Below are positions 19,561 to 28,529 of a stretch of DNA of 64,000 nucleotides, in pieces. The notes below the pieces were generated by a model. The model did not search any database, was not told where the DNA came from, and saw only the letters and a list, made by a program, of their open reading frames with translations. A program made the position numbers and the translations under genes. The stretch is from JBEKUY01 sp049514555 (lineage in GTDB: Bacteria; Acidobacteriota; Terriglobia; Acidiferrales; UBA7541). Each line of letters begins with the position of its first letter. Position 1 is the first letter of the stretch. The DNA is taken from contig JBEKUY010000002.1 of the NCBI GenBank assembly GCA_049514555.1, positions 124,001 to 188,000 on the forward strand, read 5' to 3'.

Positions 19561-19733
19561 AACGATTCGGTGCAGCCCTGCTTTGGATCGCGTTGGCGCT
19601 TGCTGGCGCTGCGGGACTGGGAGCGATTGCTCTCTTTCGCGGCGAAGGCTTGAGCGCTACGTGGTTCGTGATCGCAGCGGGTTGCACCTACCTGGTAGCC
19701 TACCGCTTCTACTCGGCGTTCATCGCCGTGCAA
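19557..19733 (+). pseudogene. cstA: Truncated carbon-starvation protein CstA (N-terminal 59 codons)
   Basis: From a GTG that overlaps the DUF2461 stop, 59 codons encode an unmistakable CstA N-terminus: a first membrane helix, then ALFRGEGLSATWFVIAAG and YLVAYRFYSAFIA. Similarity ends abruptly at about 19733. The frame then runs on as unrelated sequence into the convergent gene. CstA is normally about 600-700 residues, so some 90 per cent is missing. Just after the break, a second gene start is visible (GGGAGGAG, then ATG at 19781) that stops after 15 codons at 19828. Two gene beginnings in 270 bases suggest a deletion junction. Confidence 0.75.
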
Positions 19734-19843
19734 GCCACGGGCCCTGCGCGTCCTAGTTGCTGTCACGGGAGGAGTTTCACATGGAGCAGCTCGAACGGCG
19801 CTACTCGCGGCCAAGCCGGTGCAGTTGAATGGCAGGATCAGTG

Positions 19844-21013
19844 CTACATGTCGAGTTCGTCGTCCTCGCGAGGCTTGAGGGGAGTGATCTTCATGCCGAG
19901 GCGGAAACCGCGGGCTCGGGCACCTTCAAGAACCGCGCGGCGCGTCTCCGGCGGGAGCGATTCAGGGGCATAGACCCCGGCAAGATCGCGGAGAAAATGC
20001 CGGATGAAGAGCGCGGCCATGTGGGCCGTGGCGAAGGCGATCGGCGAAGTGAAGAGGCCGCGTTGGCGGATCTGATAAAGCGTGGGGAATGCACAGTCCC
20101 AGCGAATCTGGACGGGCTGGTCCTTTTTGGTTCCACGGACGATCACGGCGAGGGCGAAGCGCGCATTGTGAAGCACGCCCCGGCGGATGAGCCGCGCCAC
20201 CAAGCGCGGCGTCGGCGTCTTGGGAAACCGATCGCTCACTAGGCCGCGCGACCGGGTCAGTTTGCCCTGGCGGTGCCAGCGGCGCAGGCGGTCGATCTCA
20301 TTCCCACCGATCTTAACCTCGAGGTCTTTCATGGAGATGAAATGGGGCAGCGTGGCAACTTCGTCCTGCGCTGCGAGGACCACGCGGACTGAACCGATCG
20401 GGTCCGGAAAACGAAATGTTTCCGGCTCGCCGAAGCGCTTTTCCAAGCGAAAGCGGCCATCGCGATAAACCCGCGGGCGTGATGTGGCCTCATCGAAGGA
20501 AACAACCGGGGACCACTGCGAGATGGGATCCTTGCTCTCGGTGTCTTCGAAAATGCGGATGTGCACCGAATCCACTGTGGAGAGCATTTCGGCACTGCGC
20601 GCGACGAGGAGGTTGGTGAGCCCGGGGGCGACGCCGGCGTCGATGACGGCCACGCGGTTCTTGGCTTCAAAGCGTGCGGCGTAACGAAGCTGCTCGGCTT
20701 TGAACGGGTGGCGGGTCAAATGAGAGCTGAGGTCGAGATAATGCGCGCGGAGGCGCAGGGCCGCGCGCAGGACAATCTCGTTGAAGACGGAAGCGGTGGC
20801 GTTGACGATGAGTTGGGCTCTCCGCCCGGCGCGGATGATGCCCCAGAGGTTCCGGGCATTGACCTCGACCAGGGGAATCGTGCTTCGCTTGCCGAGGAAG
20901 CGCCGGGCCCGCTCGGGGTCGCGGTCGCCACACCAGACGGTGTGGCCCTGGTGCTCAAGAAGTTGTGCCAGCAGGGAGCCGGTGGCACCGGCGCCGAGGA
21001 CGAGGATGCGCAT
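19844..21013 (-). CDS. Saccharopine dehydrogenase-like NAD(P)-binding protein
   Basis: The 389-residue protein starts with a Rossmann nucleotide-binding motif (MRILVLGAGATGSLLAQLL) and continues with the saccharopine-dehydrogenase/homospermidine-synthase-like pattern (DVNAR-type ARNLWGI, AHYLDLSSHLTRHPF, VAVIDAGVAPGLTNLLVARS). The C-terminal domain is of the L-lysine 6-transaminase-neighbour type found in many uncharacterised oxidoreductases. It converges with the truncated cstA. The substrate is unknown. Confidence 0.8.
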   Translation of the reverse strand: MRILVLGAGATGSLLAQLLEHQGHTVWCGDRDPERARRFLGKRSTIPLVEVNARNLWGIIRAGRRAQLIVNATASVFNEIVLRAALRLRAHYLDLSSHLTRHPFKAEQLRYAARFEAKNRVAVIDAGVAPGLTNLLVARSAEMLSTVDSVHIRIFEDTESKDPISQWSPVVSFDEATSRPRVYRDGRFRLEKRFGEPETFRFPDPIGSVRVVLAAQDEVATLPHFISMKDLEVKIGGNEIDRLRRWHRQGKLTRSRGLVSDRFPKTPTPRLVARLIRRGVLHNARFALAVIVRGTKKDQPVQIRWDCAFPTLYQIRQRGLFTSPIAFATAHMAALFIRHFLRDLAGVYAPESLPPETRRAVLEGARARGFRLGMKITPLKPREDDELDM

Positions 21014-21312
21014 GCGCCGAAAACTCTATCACAGACTGCGTGAATGCGACCCAGCTTCTGCGCCCCCTGCACCCTCCGGGGCGAATTCTCGCTAGCTCTG
21101 AAAGCCCTCCTTGGCCTTTTACGCCATTCCCCTCAGACGGGCGCGCCCGGAGCAGCTAGCTCGATGGCACATCGTGGGAAACGTGGGTTTTTCGTCGCCG
21201 ATCGCCGGCAGGACTGTCCCGGCAGCCCCCGGTGAGCATCTAAGAATTTGTGGGGCGTCTATTCGCACCGCGCAGCTTCGTACACTTCTTGTGAGCCCTC
21301 TAGGAGACCGAG

Positions 21313-21999
21313 ATGATTCGGAGTCCTCGTGGACTTTTTGCTCTTCTGCTTTCCTTTCTCGTCATTTCCTCGCCCGCGTTGGGCACAACTGCCAGTCCTT
21401 GGGGAGAAGTGATTGCGGCCAACCAGGCTCGTATCACCGGCGGCGACGCGGCCACCGGCTCCAACGTCTACGATGGCGATCGTCTCTCCACCGAAGCCCA
21501 TGGCAAACTTCAAATTCGCTCCGGCTCCGCGCAGCTCTATCTCCAGGGGAGCAGCGATGCGACTCTGGAGTTCTCCGGCCCGGCACGTTGTCTACGGTTG
21601 CTCGCGGGCACTGCCCTCTTCTCTACCGGGTTGAATTCTTCCTTTCAACTCTGCGCCCGCGACGCGCGCATCTATCCACTTCCCGGCGCCCCGGTTGTCG
21701 CACAGGTTTCCGTGGTCGGCCCGAAGGAGCTTGTTGTGAGCAGCCGCCGCGGCGCACTCGCCGTCACCGTGGACAACGACACCAAGACAATTGCCGAGGG
21801 AACATCCTATCGCGTGATCCTGGACCCGCCTGCCGATTTCGGCCCCCAGGAGCCTCAGGGTGCCGGAACAAGCGGGACGCCGCGCAAACCCTGGCGTGAT
21901 CGTTTTCTTCTCGTGAAGATCATCGGCCTAGCCGCGGTAGCGGGTGGACTCACCTACGTCGGCGTAGATGAGGCCCTTGAAAGCCCCGATAGGCCCTGA
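21313..21999 (+). CDS. Secreted FecR-like protein with C-terminal membrane segment
   Basis: The 228-residue protein has a signal peptide (about 1-25) and a FecR-type beta fold (about 28-165: WGEVIAANQARITGGDAATG, VYDGDRLSTEAHGKLQIRSG, GTSYRVIL). FecR-type domains of this kind are common in Acidobacteriota surface proteins. A basic stretch (RKPWRDR) and a hydrophobic segment (about 195-215) close the protein, so it may be membrane-attached. There is no sigma-factor gene nearby, so a FecI/FecR regulatory role is unlikely. Confidence 0.65.
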   Translation: MIRSPRGLFALLLSFLVISSPALGTTASPWGEVIAANQARITGGDAATGSNVYDGDRLSTEAHGKLQIRSGSAQLYLQGSSDATLEFSGPARCLRLLAGTALFSTGLNSSFQLCARDARIYPLPGAPVVAQVSVVGPKELVVSSRRGALAVTVDNDTKTIAEGTSYRVILDPPADFGPQEPQGAGTSGTPRKPWRDRFLLVKIIGLAAVAGGLTYVGVDEALESPDRP

Positions 22000-22016
22000 A
22001 CGGGACGGGAAGAAGT

Positions 22017-22394
22017 TCAGAGGGTCGCCACGACGTCAATCTCGACCAGCGCATCCTTGGGCAATCGAGCCACTTCTACCGTCGAGCGCGCCGGCGCCGC
22101 CGCAGTAAAATATCGCCCGTAGACCTCATTCATAGCCGCAAAATCGCTCATGTTTTTCAGGAACACCGTGGTCTTCACCGCGTGGCCCAACTTCGTCCCC
22201 GCCGCCTCCAAAACACCCCGGAGATTCTCCAGGACGCGCTCCGTTTGCTGACGGATGTCGCCAGCAAGAAACTCGCCCGTCTTGGGATCAAGCGCCACCT
22301 GCCCTGATGCGTACACGAATCCATTCGCCTTGATCGCCTGCGAATAGGGGCCAATCGGCTTCGGCCCGCGATCGGTAAATACCACGTCTCTCAT
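22017..22394 (-). CDS. ridA: RidA family enamine/imine deaminase
   Basis: RidA hydrolyses reactive enamines and imines released by PLP enzymes. With the start at 22394 the protein has the family length of 125 residues and begins directly before the conserved strand. PIGPYSQAIKANGFVYASGQ and the C-terminal ARSTVEVARLPKDALVEIDVVA (with the substrate-binding Arg and Glu) are clearly visible. A GAGGAGG sits upstream. The start overlaps the stop of the M1-like lipoprotein gene by 4 bases (ATGA). Confidence 0.93.
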   Translation of the reverse strand: MRDVVFTDRGPKPIGPYSQAIKANGFVYASGQVALDPKTGEFLAGDIRQQTERVLENLRGVLEAAGTKLGHAVKTTVFLKNMSDFAAMNEVYGRYFTAAAPARSTVEVARLPKDALVEIDVVATL

Positions 22395-23887
22395 TTCTTT
22401 CCCTCCTCGGAAGCAGTCTTCGGCTCCGCCGGCGCTTCGTACCGCGCACGAAATTCTTCGGGGATGCCGGGATGCTTCAGCCATAGCCGGAAGAAACTCC
22501 CCACTTCTTGATGCGTCTCCTGCTCGAGCGCCGCCATCAAGTCTTGCACCTCGTAGGTCTGCAAGCGGCGCGCTTGTACCATGTGCCGCAGCGCGGCGTG
22601 CAGGTGCTCGCGCCCGTACTTGTCCTCAAGAGCGTAGAAGAACAGCAGGCTATCGTCCGCGTTCATTCCTGCTCGCTTCGCGGACTGTCCTGCGCCCGAG
22701 ATGGGCACGCGCTCGAGCGCCTCATGAATGCTCCGTTCACGACTCGCTCCCCCTGTGGATTCTTCCGCCTCCCTCGATACCGCAGCGGCATAGTCGGGGA
22801 GCTGAGCCATCGGACTTGGCAGCGTGCTCGAGCTGGGGCCTTGCCCGTAGCCGAGCCAGGTCTCGGCCAGGGATAGGGCGATCTCCCTTCCCATCTTTTC
22901 TTGCTCGAACAACGTCCCATCGGATTCTGAGACATGGATGAACGCGCAGTCCGGCGGAGGTCGTGGGAAAAAGATGCTCTCGGCCACACCGAGAGATCCA
23001 TTGGGCAATGGAACGGTCTGGTCATGCCACTTTGCCGGCACAGGACTGTCGGCGATCCATACCGGGCGCGCGTGCCCACCACGCGGACCGAACATGCCAT
23101 CGTAGGTCTTCGCAATCTGCTGGACCTTGTGCGCCAGTCGCTCCGCATCCGCTGGTTCAAAAGCAGTCTTCCTCCAGATGATGACGGTGTAGGGTGACCC
23201 GCGGTATTTCTGCTCATGATACCGGCCGGCCATGACAAAAGGTGAGCGGTCCCGGGCTCCTTGCTCAAATTCAAGCCGGGCTTCGCCATCCCTTTGGGCT
23301 TGACGTTTCAACTCCCCTGTTGCGTGGACGAGAAAATCCCCGGGGGCCGTAAGGAAGAGAACCCAACTCTTCGGCGGAGCGCCTCCACTGGCAAATGTCC
23401 CCGGCGGCGGCAGAAGCGCCGCAAGCCAGACACCCGGCGGCAGATAGAACGAGTCCGCGGGGAAATCGAGCTGCGGTCCGTTGGCCTCGCCTGGGGCGAT
23501 GCGGTACTGGAGATGCAGCGCATGGACCTGTTTGATGGGCCACGATGAACTCAATTGCATACTGAGGATTTTTCCCCCGGAGTCACCCCGCCGTTCGAAG
23601 GGAATTGCCTGCCCGTCCCAGGTGATTGAAACCGACTCCACACGCAATCGGCGCTCCGGCGGAAGCCGCAGTTCGAAAGCCGAGAGCGGCTGATTGCCCG
23701 TGTTGCGGAGCTGGTAGTCCGCACTGAACTCGATGCGGGTCTCCGGCGCGGGAACAAAGCGCACATCCACGGTCTGTTTCTCGATGCTATACCCCGGGCC
23801 CAGCGGAACAGCGCACGAGGACGCCCACAGGGCTCCCGTTGCCAAGAGCGCGGCGAGGAGAAACCGATCCTTATCAGGACGCGGCAA
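22391..23887 (-). CDS. M1 aminopeptidase-like lipoprotein lacking the zinc site
   Basis: The 498-residue protein begins with a hydrophobic export signal ending in SSCAV, a plausible lipobox. Its layout follows M1 peptidases: an N-terminal beta domain (RIEFSADYQLRNTG, LRLPPERRLRVESVSI), a middle region, and a C-terminal helical part (NADDSLLFFYALEDKYGREHL, VGSFFRLWLKHPGIPE). Where M1 enzymes have HExxH and the distal Glu, this sequence reads MGREIALSLAETWLGYGQ. The first His and the second His are absent, so zinc-dependent hydrolysis is unlikely. It is translationally coupled to ridA. Confidence 0.7.
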   Translation of the reverse strand: MPRPDKDRFLLAALLATGALWASSCAVPLGPGYSIEKQTVDVRFVPAPETRIEFSADYQLRNTGNQPLSAFELRLPPERRLRVESVSITWDGQAIPFERRGDSGGKILSMQLSSSWPIKQVHALHLQYRIAPGEANGPQLDFPADSFYLPPGVWLAALLPPPGTFASGGAPPKSWVLFLTAPGDFLVHATGELKRQAQRDGEARLEFEQGARDRSPFVMAGRYHEQKYRGSPYTVIIWRKTAFEPADAERLAHKVQQIAKTYDGMFGPRGGHARPVWIADSPVPAKWHDQTVPLPNGSLGVAESIFFPRPPPDCAFIHVSESDGTLFEQEKMGREIALSLAETWLGYGQGPSSSTLPSPMAQLPDYAAAVSREAEESTGGASRERSIHEALERVPISGAGQSAKRAGMNADDSLLFFYALEDKYGREHLHAALRHMVQARRLQTYEVQDLMAALEQETHQEVGSFFRLWLKHPGIPEEFRARYEAPAEPKTASEEGKK

Positions 23888-23965
23888 AGTGGCTTGATTG
23901 TAGCGAGGGAAGCTTCGGGAAGCAAAAGCCCAGTATTGAACCTGCGCGGGAGCAGCAGAAGCCCG

Positions 23966-24565
23966 TCAGCGCGATCTTCTTCCGCGATTCCGCACAAATC
24001 CGGTTTGGTTTGCCGCGTGTCGCCGGGCCGTGACTTCTCTCTCGGCCTCTGCATCGGTCATGCCGCGGTTGATCTGCTCCAAGATCTGCTTTTCGGTGAG
24101 GCCGGTGTTCTTCAGTTTGGAGATCTCCAGATTCGACATCGTCGGCAGGCCTTTCATCCTCCGCTGCATGACCTCGACCACGCCGTCTGTGGAAATCCCC
24201 GTGAACTTCAGCGTAACTGCTTCGCCGCTCTTCGAGTCCAACTCATCCATGCGTGCGAATTCGAGAATGTCCGCCTCGGTGAAGCCTGCACGCCCCAGAC
24301 TCAGTACGGCATCCGCGCTCGCGAACGGGTGATTGTGCGCGTGCGCCGCCTTCACAAGTTCCACGCACGTGGCGTCTGCGGCGCCGGTTTGCTTCAGCCT
24401 AGCCAGTTCAGCCACTTCCGCGTCATTGACATCGAGTCCGCGCAGTTCTTGGATGTTCTCGTACCACATGCCGGCCTGGTCGAGCGGCTTGAAATCCGCA
24501 GAGGGATGCGTCTTACATCCCGCCACGCACATCAACACGAGGGTCGCAGCCAGGAGTTTCCCCAT
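23966..24565 (-). CDS. Small lipoprotein of unknown function
   Basis: The 199-residue protein starts with a clear lipoprotein signal (LVLMCVAGCKT; lipobox VAGC, lipidated Cys at 17). The rest is helical and charged and contains repeated helix-turn units of the kind GLDVNDAEVAELARLKQTG, GFTEADILEFARM, NTGLTEKQILEQINRGMTD. These short units look like three copies of one motif. I know no named family for it. It stands between the M1-like gene and rel, on the same strand as both. Confidence 0.6.
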   Translation of the reverse strand: MGKLLAATLVLMCVAGCKTHPSADFKPLDQAGMWYENIQELRGLDVNDAEVAELARLKQTGAADATCVELVKAAHAHNHPFASADAVLSLGRAGFTEADILEFARMDELDSKSGEAVTLKFTGISTDGVVEVMQRRMKGLPTMSNLEISKLKNTGLTEKQILEQINRGMTDAEAEREVTARRHAANQTGFVRNRGRRSR

Positions 24566-24671
24566 GCCCTGATTCTAGCCGTTTGAGCTGGGGATACAGT
24601 GGGTTGTGACGGGAACGACAAGGGCAACCGGCGGTCTGCGCGATCCGGATGATTGGGGGGCTTGCGCGTTC

Positions 24672-26891
24672 TCAGGTGTGGTAGACGCGTTCGACACCGT
24701 AGACGCCGAGGATCTTTTTCATATTGGTGAGGATTCTCTCGAGCTGCTGGCGGTCGGAGATATCCACGCGCAATTCGATGCGGGCGTTGAGGCCCTCGGG
24801 GTGGCTTTCGAGCATTTCGATATTGCAGCCCTCGGCGCTGATGATCCCGGTCATCTCCGCGAGAATCCCGGGGCGGTCCTTCGTCCGCACGCGCAGGTTC
24901 ACCGGGAACTTCGCCGCTTCACCCGTACCCCAGGCCACGTTGATGCGGCGTTCCGACTCGTACAGAAGATTCTGCACGTTGGGGCAATTGTGGCTGTGGA
25001 CGGCGACGCCGCGGCCGCGGGTGACGTATCCGACGATTTCGTCGCCGGGGATCGGATTGCAGCACTTGGCGCGGAAGACCATCAGGTCGTCCTGGCCGCG
25101 CACGAGGACCGGCGAATCGGTGAGGCCGAGCATGCGCTTCATGGTCGTGACGATCTTCGGCTGTGCCGGAGTTTCGGGTCCCGCAGCAGGTTCCGCGAGC
25201 GTTTCTCCGAGCGCGCGGCTCAGGATCTGGCGCGCGGAGTATTTCCCGAAGCCCACCGAAGCGTATAGATCGTCCAGCCTGGTATAGCCGCACTCCGAAG
25301 CGGCGCGCATCATCTCCGCTTCGGGAATCTTCTTCAGGCTGCGGCCGCGCTGGCGTCCTTCCTTCTCGAGCAACCGGCGGCCCATCTCGATGGCTTCCTG
25401 GCGCTCGTGCAGGTTGATCCACTGGCGAATCTTGCTGCGGGCGCGCGAAGTCTTCACAAAGGTGAGCCAGTCGCGGCTCGGCGTGTGCCCTTTCTGCGTC
25501 AGAATCTCGACTACGTCCCCGTTGGCGATTTCGTAGCGCAGCGGCACGATCTGTCCATTGACCTTGGCCCCCAAGCATTGGTGGCCCACTTCCGAGTGGA
25601 TGGCGTAGGCAAAATCCACCGGGGTTGCGCCGCGCGGCAGCTCGAGCACACGCCCCTTCGGAGTGAATGCATACACCTCGAGCGGGTAGAGGTCCACCTT
25701 AAGCGTGGAGAGGAATTCACCGGGCTCCTGCATCTCCTGCGCCCATTCGATCAATTGACGCATCCAAGCGATGCGCCGGTCGTCGGCGTCCGATACCGGC
25801 TTCCCATCCTTGTATTTCCAGTGCGCCGCCACGCCTTCTTCCGCGATCCGGTGCATCTCCTGCGTGCGAATCTGCAGCTCGAAGGGCTGGCCGCGGTGAA
25901 TCACGGCGGTGTGCAGCGACTGGTAGAGGTTCGGCCTTGGCATCGCGATGTAGTCTTTGAACCTCCCCGGCACCGGCCGCCAGATCTGGTGGATCACGCC
26001 GAGCGCCGCATAGCAGTTCCTCTCGGTATCGGTGATGACGCGCACGGCCAACAAGTCGTAAACCTGTTCGATCGGCCGTTGTTGCCGCGTAATCTTCTCG
26101 TGTAACGAAGACAGGCCCTTAACCCGCCCCTGCACCTCGGCAGGAATGCTGTTCTCCACAAGCTTCTTGCGAATCGTCTCCTGCACCTCTTCGAGGAAAC
26201 TCAGGTACTGCTGGCTGTGCGCAGCGACGTCCTTCTGCAGAGTCAGATGGGCGTCCGGTTCAAGGTAGCGGAACGCCAGATCCTCGAGCTCGGCCCGCAC
26301 GACGGCCATGCCCAGGCGGTGTGCGATCGGGGCATAGAGGTCCATGGTTTCGCGCGAGATGCGGACCTGTTTTTCCGGCGGGAGAAACTGGAGGGTGCGC
26401 ATGTTGTGCAACCGATCGGCCAGCTTCACCACAACGACGCGCACGTCCCCAACCATCGCCAGCAGCATCTTGCGCATGTTCTCAGCCTGGCGCGCCTCGG
26501 GAGCGAGGAGATCGAGTCTGCTGATCTTGGTCACGCCCTCCACCAATCGGGCGATTTCCGAGCCGAACTGCATGGCGAGCTGGTCGGGCGAGACCCGAGT
26601 ATCCTCGACGACGTCGTGCAGGAGCGCCGCGCAGACGGTGGTGGCATCCAGCTTCATGTCCGCCAGGATGTGCGCAACTTCGAGAGGGTGAATGAGGTAA
26701 GGCTCGCCGGACTGCCGGGTCTGCTCGCGATGCTGGTTCGAAGCCATTTCGTAGGCACGTCTCACCGGCTCGACGTCTTCGCCCGGCCGGTTCTTCCGCA
26801 GCTTTGCGAGAAGCTCATCAAAGCGCGCATCCAGCCTCTGCGTCCTCCGGTCGCGCCCGAAGGGAATCAGCGGGTTGCCGAGTGTAGGCAT
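24672..26891 (-). CDS. rel: Bifunctional (p)ppGpp synthetase/hydrolase Rel
   Basis: The 739-residue protein has all domains of long RSH enzymes in order: HD hydrolase (about 60-210, with HDVVEDT), synthetase (about 240-370, with FKDYIAMPRPNLYQSLHT), TGS (about 405-465, VYAFTPKGRVLELPRG), helical and zinc-finger-like region, and C-terminal ACT (about 660-735). The intact HD motif predicts a working hydrolase. It makes and degrades the alarmone (p)ppGpp on starvation. It follows the terminator of the TonB operon, so it likely has its own promoter in 26892-26953. Confidence 0.96.
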   Translation of the reverse strand: MPTLGNPLIPFGRDRRTQRLDARFDELLAKLRKNRPGEDVEPVRRAYEMASNQHREQTRQSGEPYLIHPLEVAHILADMKLDATTVCAALLHDVVEDTRVSPDQLAMQFGSEIARLVEGVTKISRLDLLAPEARQAENMRKMLLAMVGDVRVVVVKLADRLHNMRTLQFLPPEKQVRISRETMDLYAPIAHRLGMAVVRAELEDLAFRYLEPDAHLTLQKDVAAHSQQYLSFLEEVQETIRKKLVENSIPAEVQGRVKGLSSLHEKITRQQRPIEQVYDLLAVRVITDTERNCYAALGVIHQIWRPVPGRFKDYIAMPRPNLYQSLHTAVIHRGQPFELQIRTQEMHRIAEEGVAAHWKYKDGKPVSDADDRRIAWMRQLIEWAQEMQEPGEFLSTLKVDLYPLEVYAFTPKGRVLELPRGATPVDFAYAIHSEVGHQCLGAKVNGQIVPLRYEIANGDVVEILTQKGHTPSRDWLTFVKTSRARSKIRQWINLHERQEAIEMGRRLLEKEGRQRGRSLKKIPEAEMMRAASECGYTRLDDLYASVGFGKYSARQILSRALGETLAEPAAGPETPAQPKIVTTMKRMLGLTDSPVLVRGQDDLMVFRAKCCNPIPGDEIVGYVTRGRGVAVHSHNCPNVQNLLYESERRINVAWGTGEAAKFPVNLRVRTKDRPGILAEMTGIISAEGCNIEMLESHPEGLNARIELRVDISDRQQLERILTNMKKILGVYGVERVYHT

Positions 26892-26953
26892 GTTCGCTCT
26901 TTTATTCTACGGCTGTCGGCGGCCTCCCGCGACATGATTCCGTGCCATCCACC

Positions 26954-26991
26954 CAAAATAAAAAGGGCGCCCCGGCAAGCGGAACGCCCTT
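26954..26991 (-). terminator. Intrinsic terminator of the Sec/TonB/TPR operon
   Basis: On the minus strand the stem AAGGGCG / CGCCCTT (26985-26991 and 26963-26969) is followed at once by TTTTATTTT. It begins 24 bases after the stop of the TPR lipoprotein gene and so ends that transcript before rel. Confidence 0.85.
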
Positions 26992-27014
26992 CTTCTCAAA
27001 TGGTTCAGCGGCGC

Positions 27015-27854
27015 CTACGAAGTCTGCGCTACTCCCGTCTTCTTCTGCCTGATCTCTTTTATCTTGTCGAGAAGCTCGTCTGCCTGTTTTTGCAGCGCGT
27101 CGCGCTCTTCGGCCGATTCCACGACGTCCGCCTTGCGCCGGTAAAGCAGGTTGAGATAGCCCATCGCTTCCTCGTAGTCCGGCCGCAATTTGATGGCCTC
27201 CTGCACGTTCTGGATGCCCTCGTCGATCATTGCCGAGTACTTGGCCGCGTACTCCGCTCGCAATCTGGCCGGAAGCGGGTCCATGTCCTTAATCTGCTTG
27301 TTGATGTTCGCCTGGTTGTACGCCTTGCGCATCTCGCCGTTGGCGCGAAACGCCAGGGTCCAATCGATGACTGCCACCCAGTAGTAAGGCTCCGCGTCTT
27401 CCGGCTTCAGCTTGATATGTTGCATGTGGTAGGACTTGGATTCCTCGAATTTCTCCGGGGAATACGGCGTGCCGGCCATGTTGAACAGGATGAACCCGAT
27501 CCCGTCCATCGCATTCAAGTTCGTGGGATCATGGTCCAGCACGTCCTTGTACACGGTGATGGCTTCGTTCCCCTTCCGAATGTTGTCCTCCGCCGTTGCG
27601 TTCGGAACATACTGTTGCGCGTACGCCGTCGCCAAGTACAAGCGCGCGTTGATCAGCGAGGGATCGAGATCTCGCGCCTCTTTGAAGTCCTCGACCGCCA
27701 GGTCGTAAAGCCCATTCTTGTAGGCTGCGACCCCCTTGTTCAAACGGTCTCGCGCTTTCAGTTTGTTACATCCTGTTGCCGCCAGCGCGCACACCAACAC
27801 AACTGCCAGCGCCCACACGCGGCGCTCCCAACGTGCCGTCTTGTAAGAATTCAT
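27015..27854 (-). CDS. TPR-repeat lipoprotein
   Basis: I chose the ATG at 27854 (279 residues) because it places a lipoprotein signal at the N-terminus (VVLVCALAATGCNK; lipidated Cys after ATG). At least four TPR-like helical pairs follow: GVAAYKNGLYDLAVEDFKEA, NEAITVYKDVLDHDPTN, DAEPYYWVAVIDWTLAF and IQNVQEAIKLRPDYEEAM. Such lipoproteins act as protein-interaction partners at the outer membrane. It is the last gene of the TonB-ExbBD cluster, similar to the position of YbgF/CpoB in tol-pal operons, and sits directly before the terminator. Confidence 0.8.
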   Translation of the reverse strand: MNSYKTARWERRVWALAVVLVCALAATGCNKLKARDRLNKGVAAYKNGLYDLAVEDFKEARDLDPSLINARLYLATAYAQQYVPNATAEDNIRKGNEAITVYKDVLDHDPTNLNAMDGIGFILFNMAGTPYSPEKFEESKSYHMQHIKLKPEDAEPYYWVAVIDWTLAFRANGEMRKAYNQANINKQIKDMDPLPARLRAEYAAKYSAMIDEGIQNVQEAIKLRPDYEEAMGYLNLLYRRKADVVESAEERDALQKQADELLDKIKEIRQKKTGVAQTS

Positions 27855-27974
27855 TGTTTGCAATCCATCCCTGCTTGAAGTGTTTTCCGCTCCGCCGGAC
27901 CGGCTGCCAACGCCCCGGTTCAAGTTCCGTCCGGAACGCGAGCAAACCGATCCGTTCAATCCTTGCGTGCCGCT

Positions 27975-28403
27975 CTATTGACCGGCTTCGAGCTTGGCCG
28001 TGATCAGGCCCACCTTTTCCACACCGGCGGCGTGCATGATGTCGATCGCCTCCGCCACCTCAAAGAAGCGAACCTCGTCATCTCCCTTGATGAACGCCAC
28101 TTTCTCCGCGCGCGTCTTGAAAATATCTTCCAGCCGCGGCTCGAGGGTCGTCCAGGTCGCGATTTCGTTGTTGATCTTCAACACCCCGCCGTTTAACACC
28201 TGCACCACGACCGTCTTCTGTTCGATGTCGGGGTTCTGTTGTTGATTCGGCGGCGGCGGCTGGGGGACCAGTGTTTCCAGCCCCTTCGGCGTCGTCGGCG
28301 TAATCACCATGAAGATGATCAGCAGCACCAACAGGATATCGATCAGCGGCACCACGTTCATGTCCGCCAACGCACCCTTGCTTCCTCCTACCTGCATGCC
28401 CAT
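27975..28403 (-). CDS. exbD: Biopolymer transport protein ExbD/TolR (second copy)
   Basis: The start at 28403 has GGAGA upstream and yields 142 residues. A short cytoplasmic N-terminus is followed by one membrane helix starting with the conserved Asp (NVVPLIDILLVLLIIFMVI). A proline-rich stretch (PQPPPPNQQQ) and the periplasmic ExbD domain (VVQVLNGGVLKINNEI, VAFIKGDDEVRFFEVAEAID) complete it. It couples the proton-motive force, with ExbB, to TonB. It lies 126 bases after the other exbD gene. The two are different enough to have separate partners. Confidence 0.92.
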   Translation of the reverse strand: MGMQVGGSKGALADMNVVPLIDILLVLLIIFMVITPTTPKGLETLVPQPPPPNQQQNPDIEQKTVVVQVLNGGVLKINNEIATWTTLEPRLEDIFKTRAEKVAFIKGDDEVRFFEVAEAIDIMHAAGVEKVGLITAKLEAGQ

Positions 28404-28529
28404 GGTCGTTACTCTCCTGGACTGCCTCGGGGGCGAGAGAGCGCCCCGCGCAGCCATTCATTCAATTCCCTTCGCCCCCACCTCGGACCGAGTCCGCCGC
28501 CGTTTCGCGGCGGGACCGGCAAAGCGTGC

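Noticed and set aside
21111..21899. A 262-codon plus-strand frame across the FecR-like gene
   Set aside because: It is another frame of the FecR-like gene; only the chosen frame has a signal peptide and FecR pattern.
26217..27878. A 553-codon open frame on the plus strand
   Set aside because: It spans the antisense of rel, a terminator and the TPR lipoprotein gene; no motif is seen.
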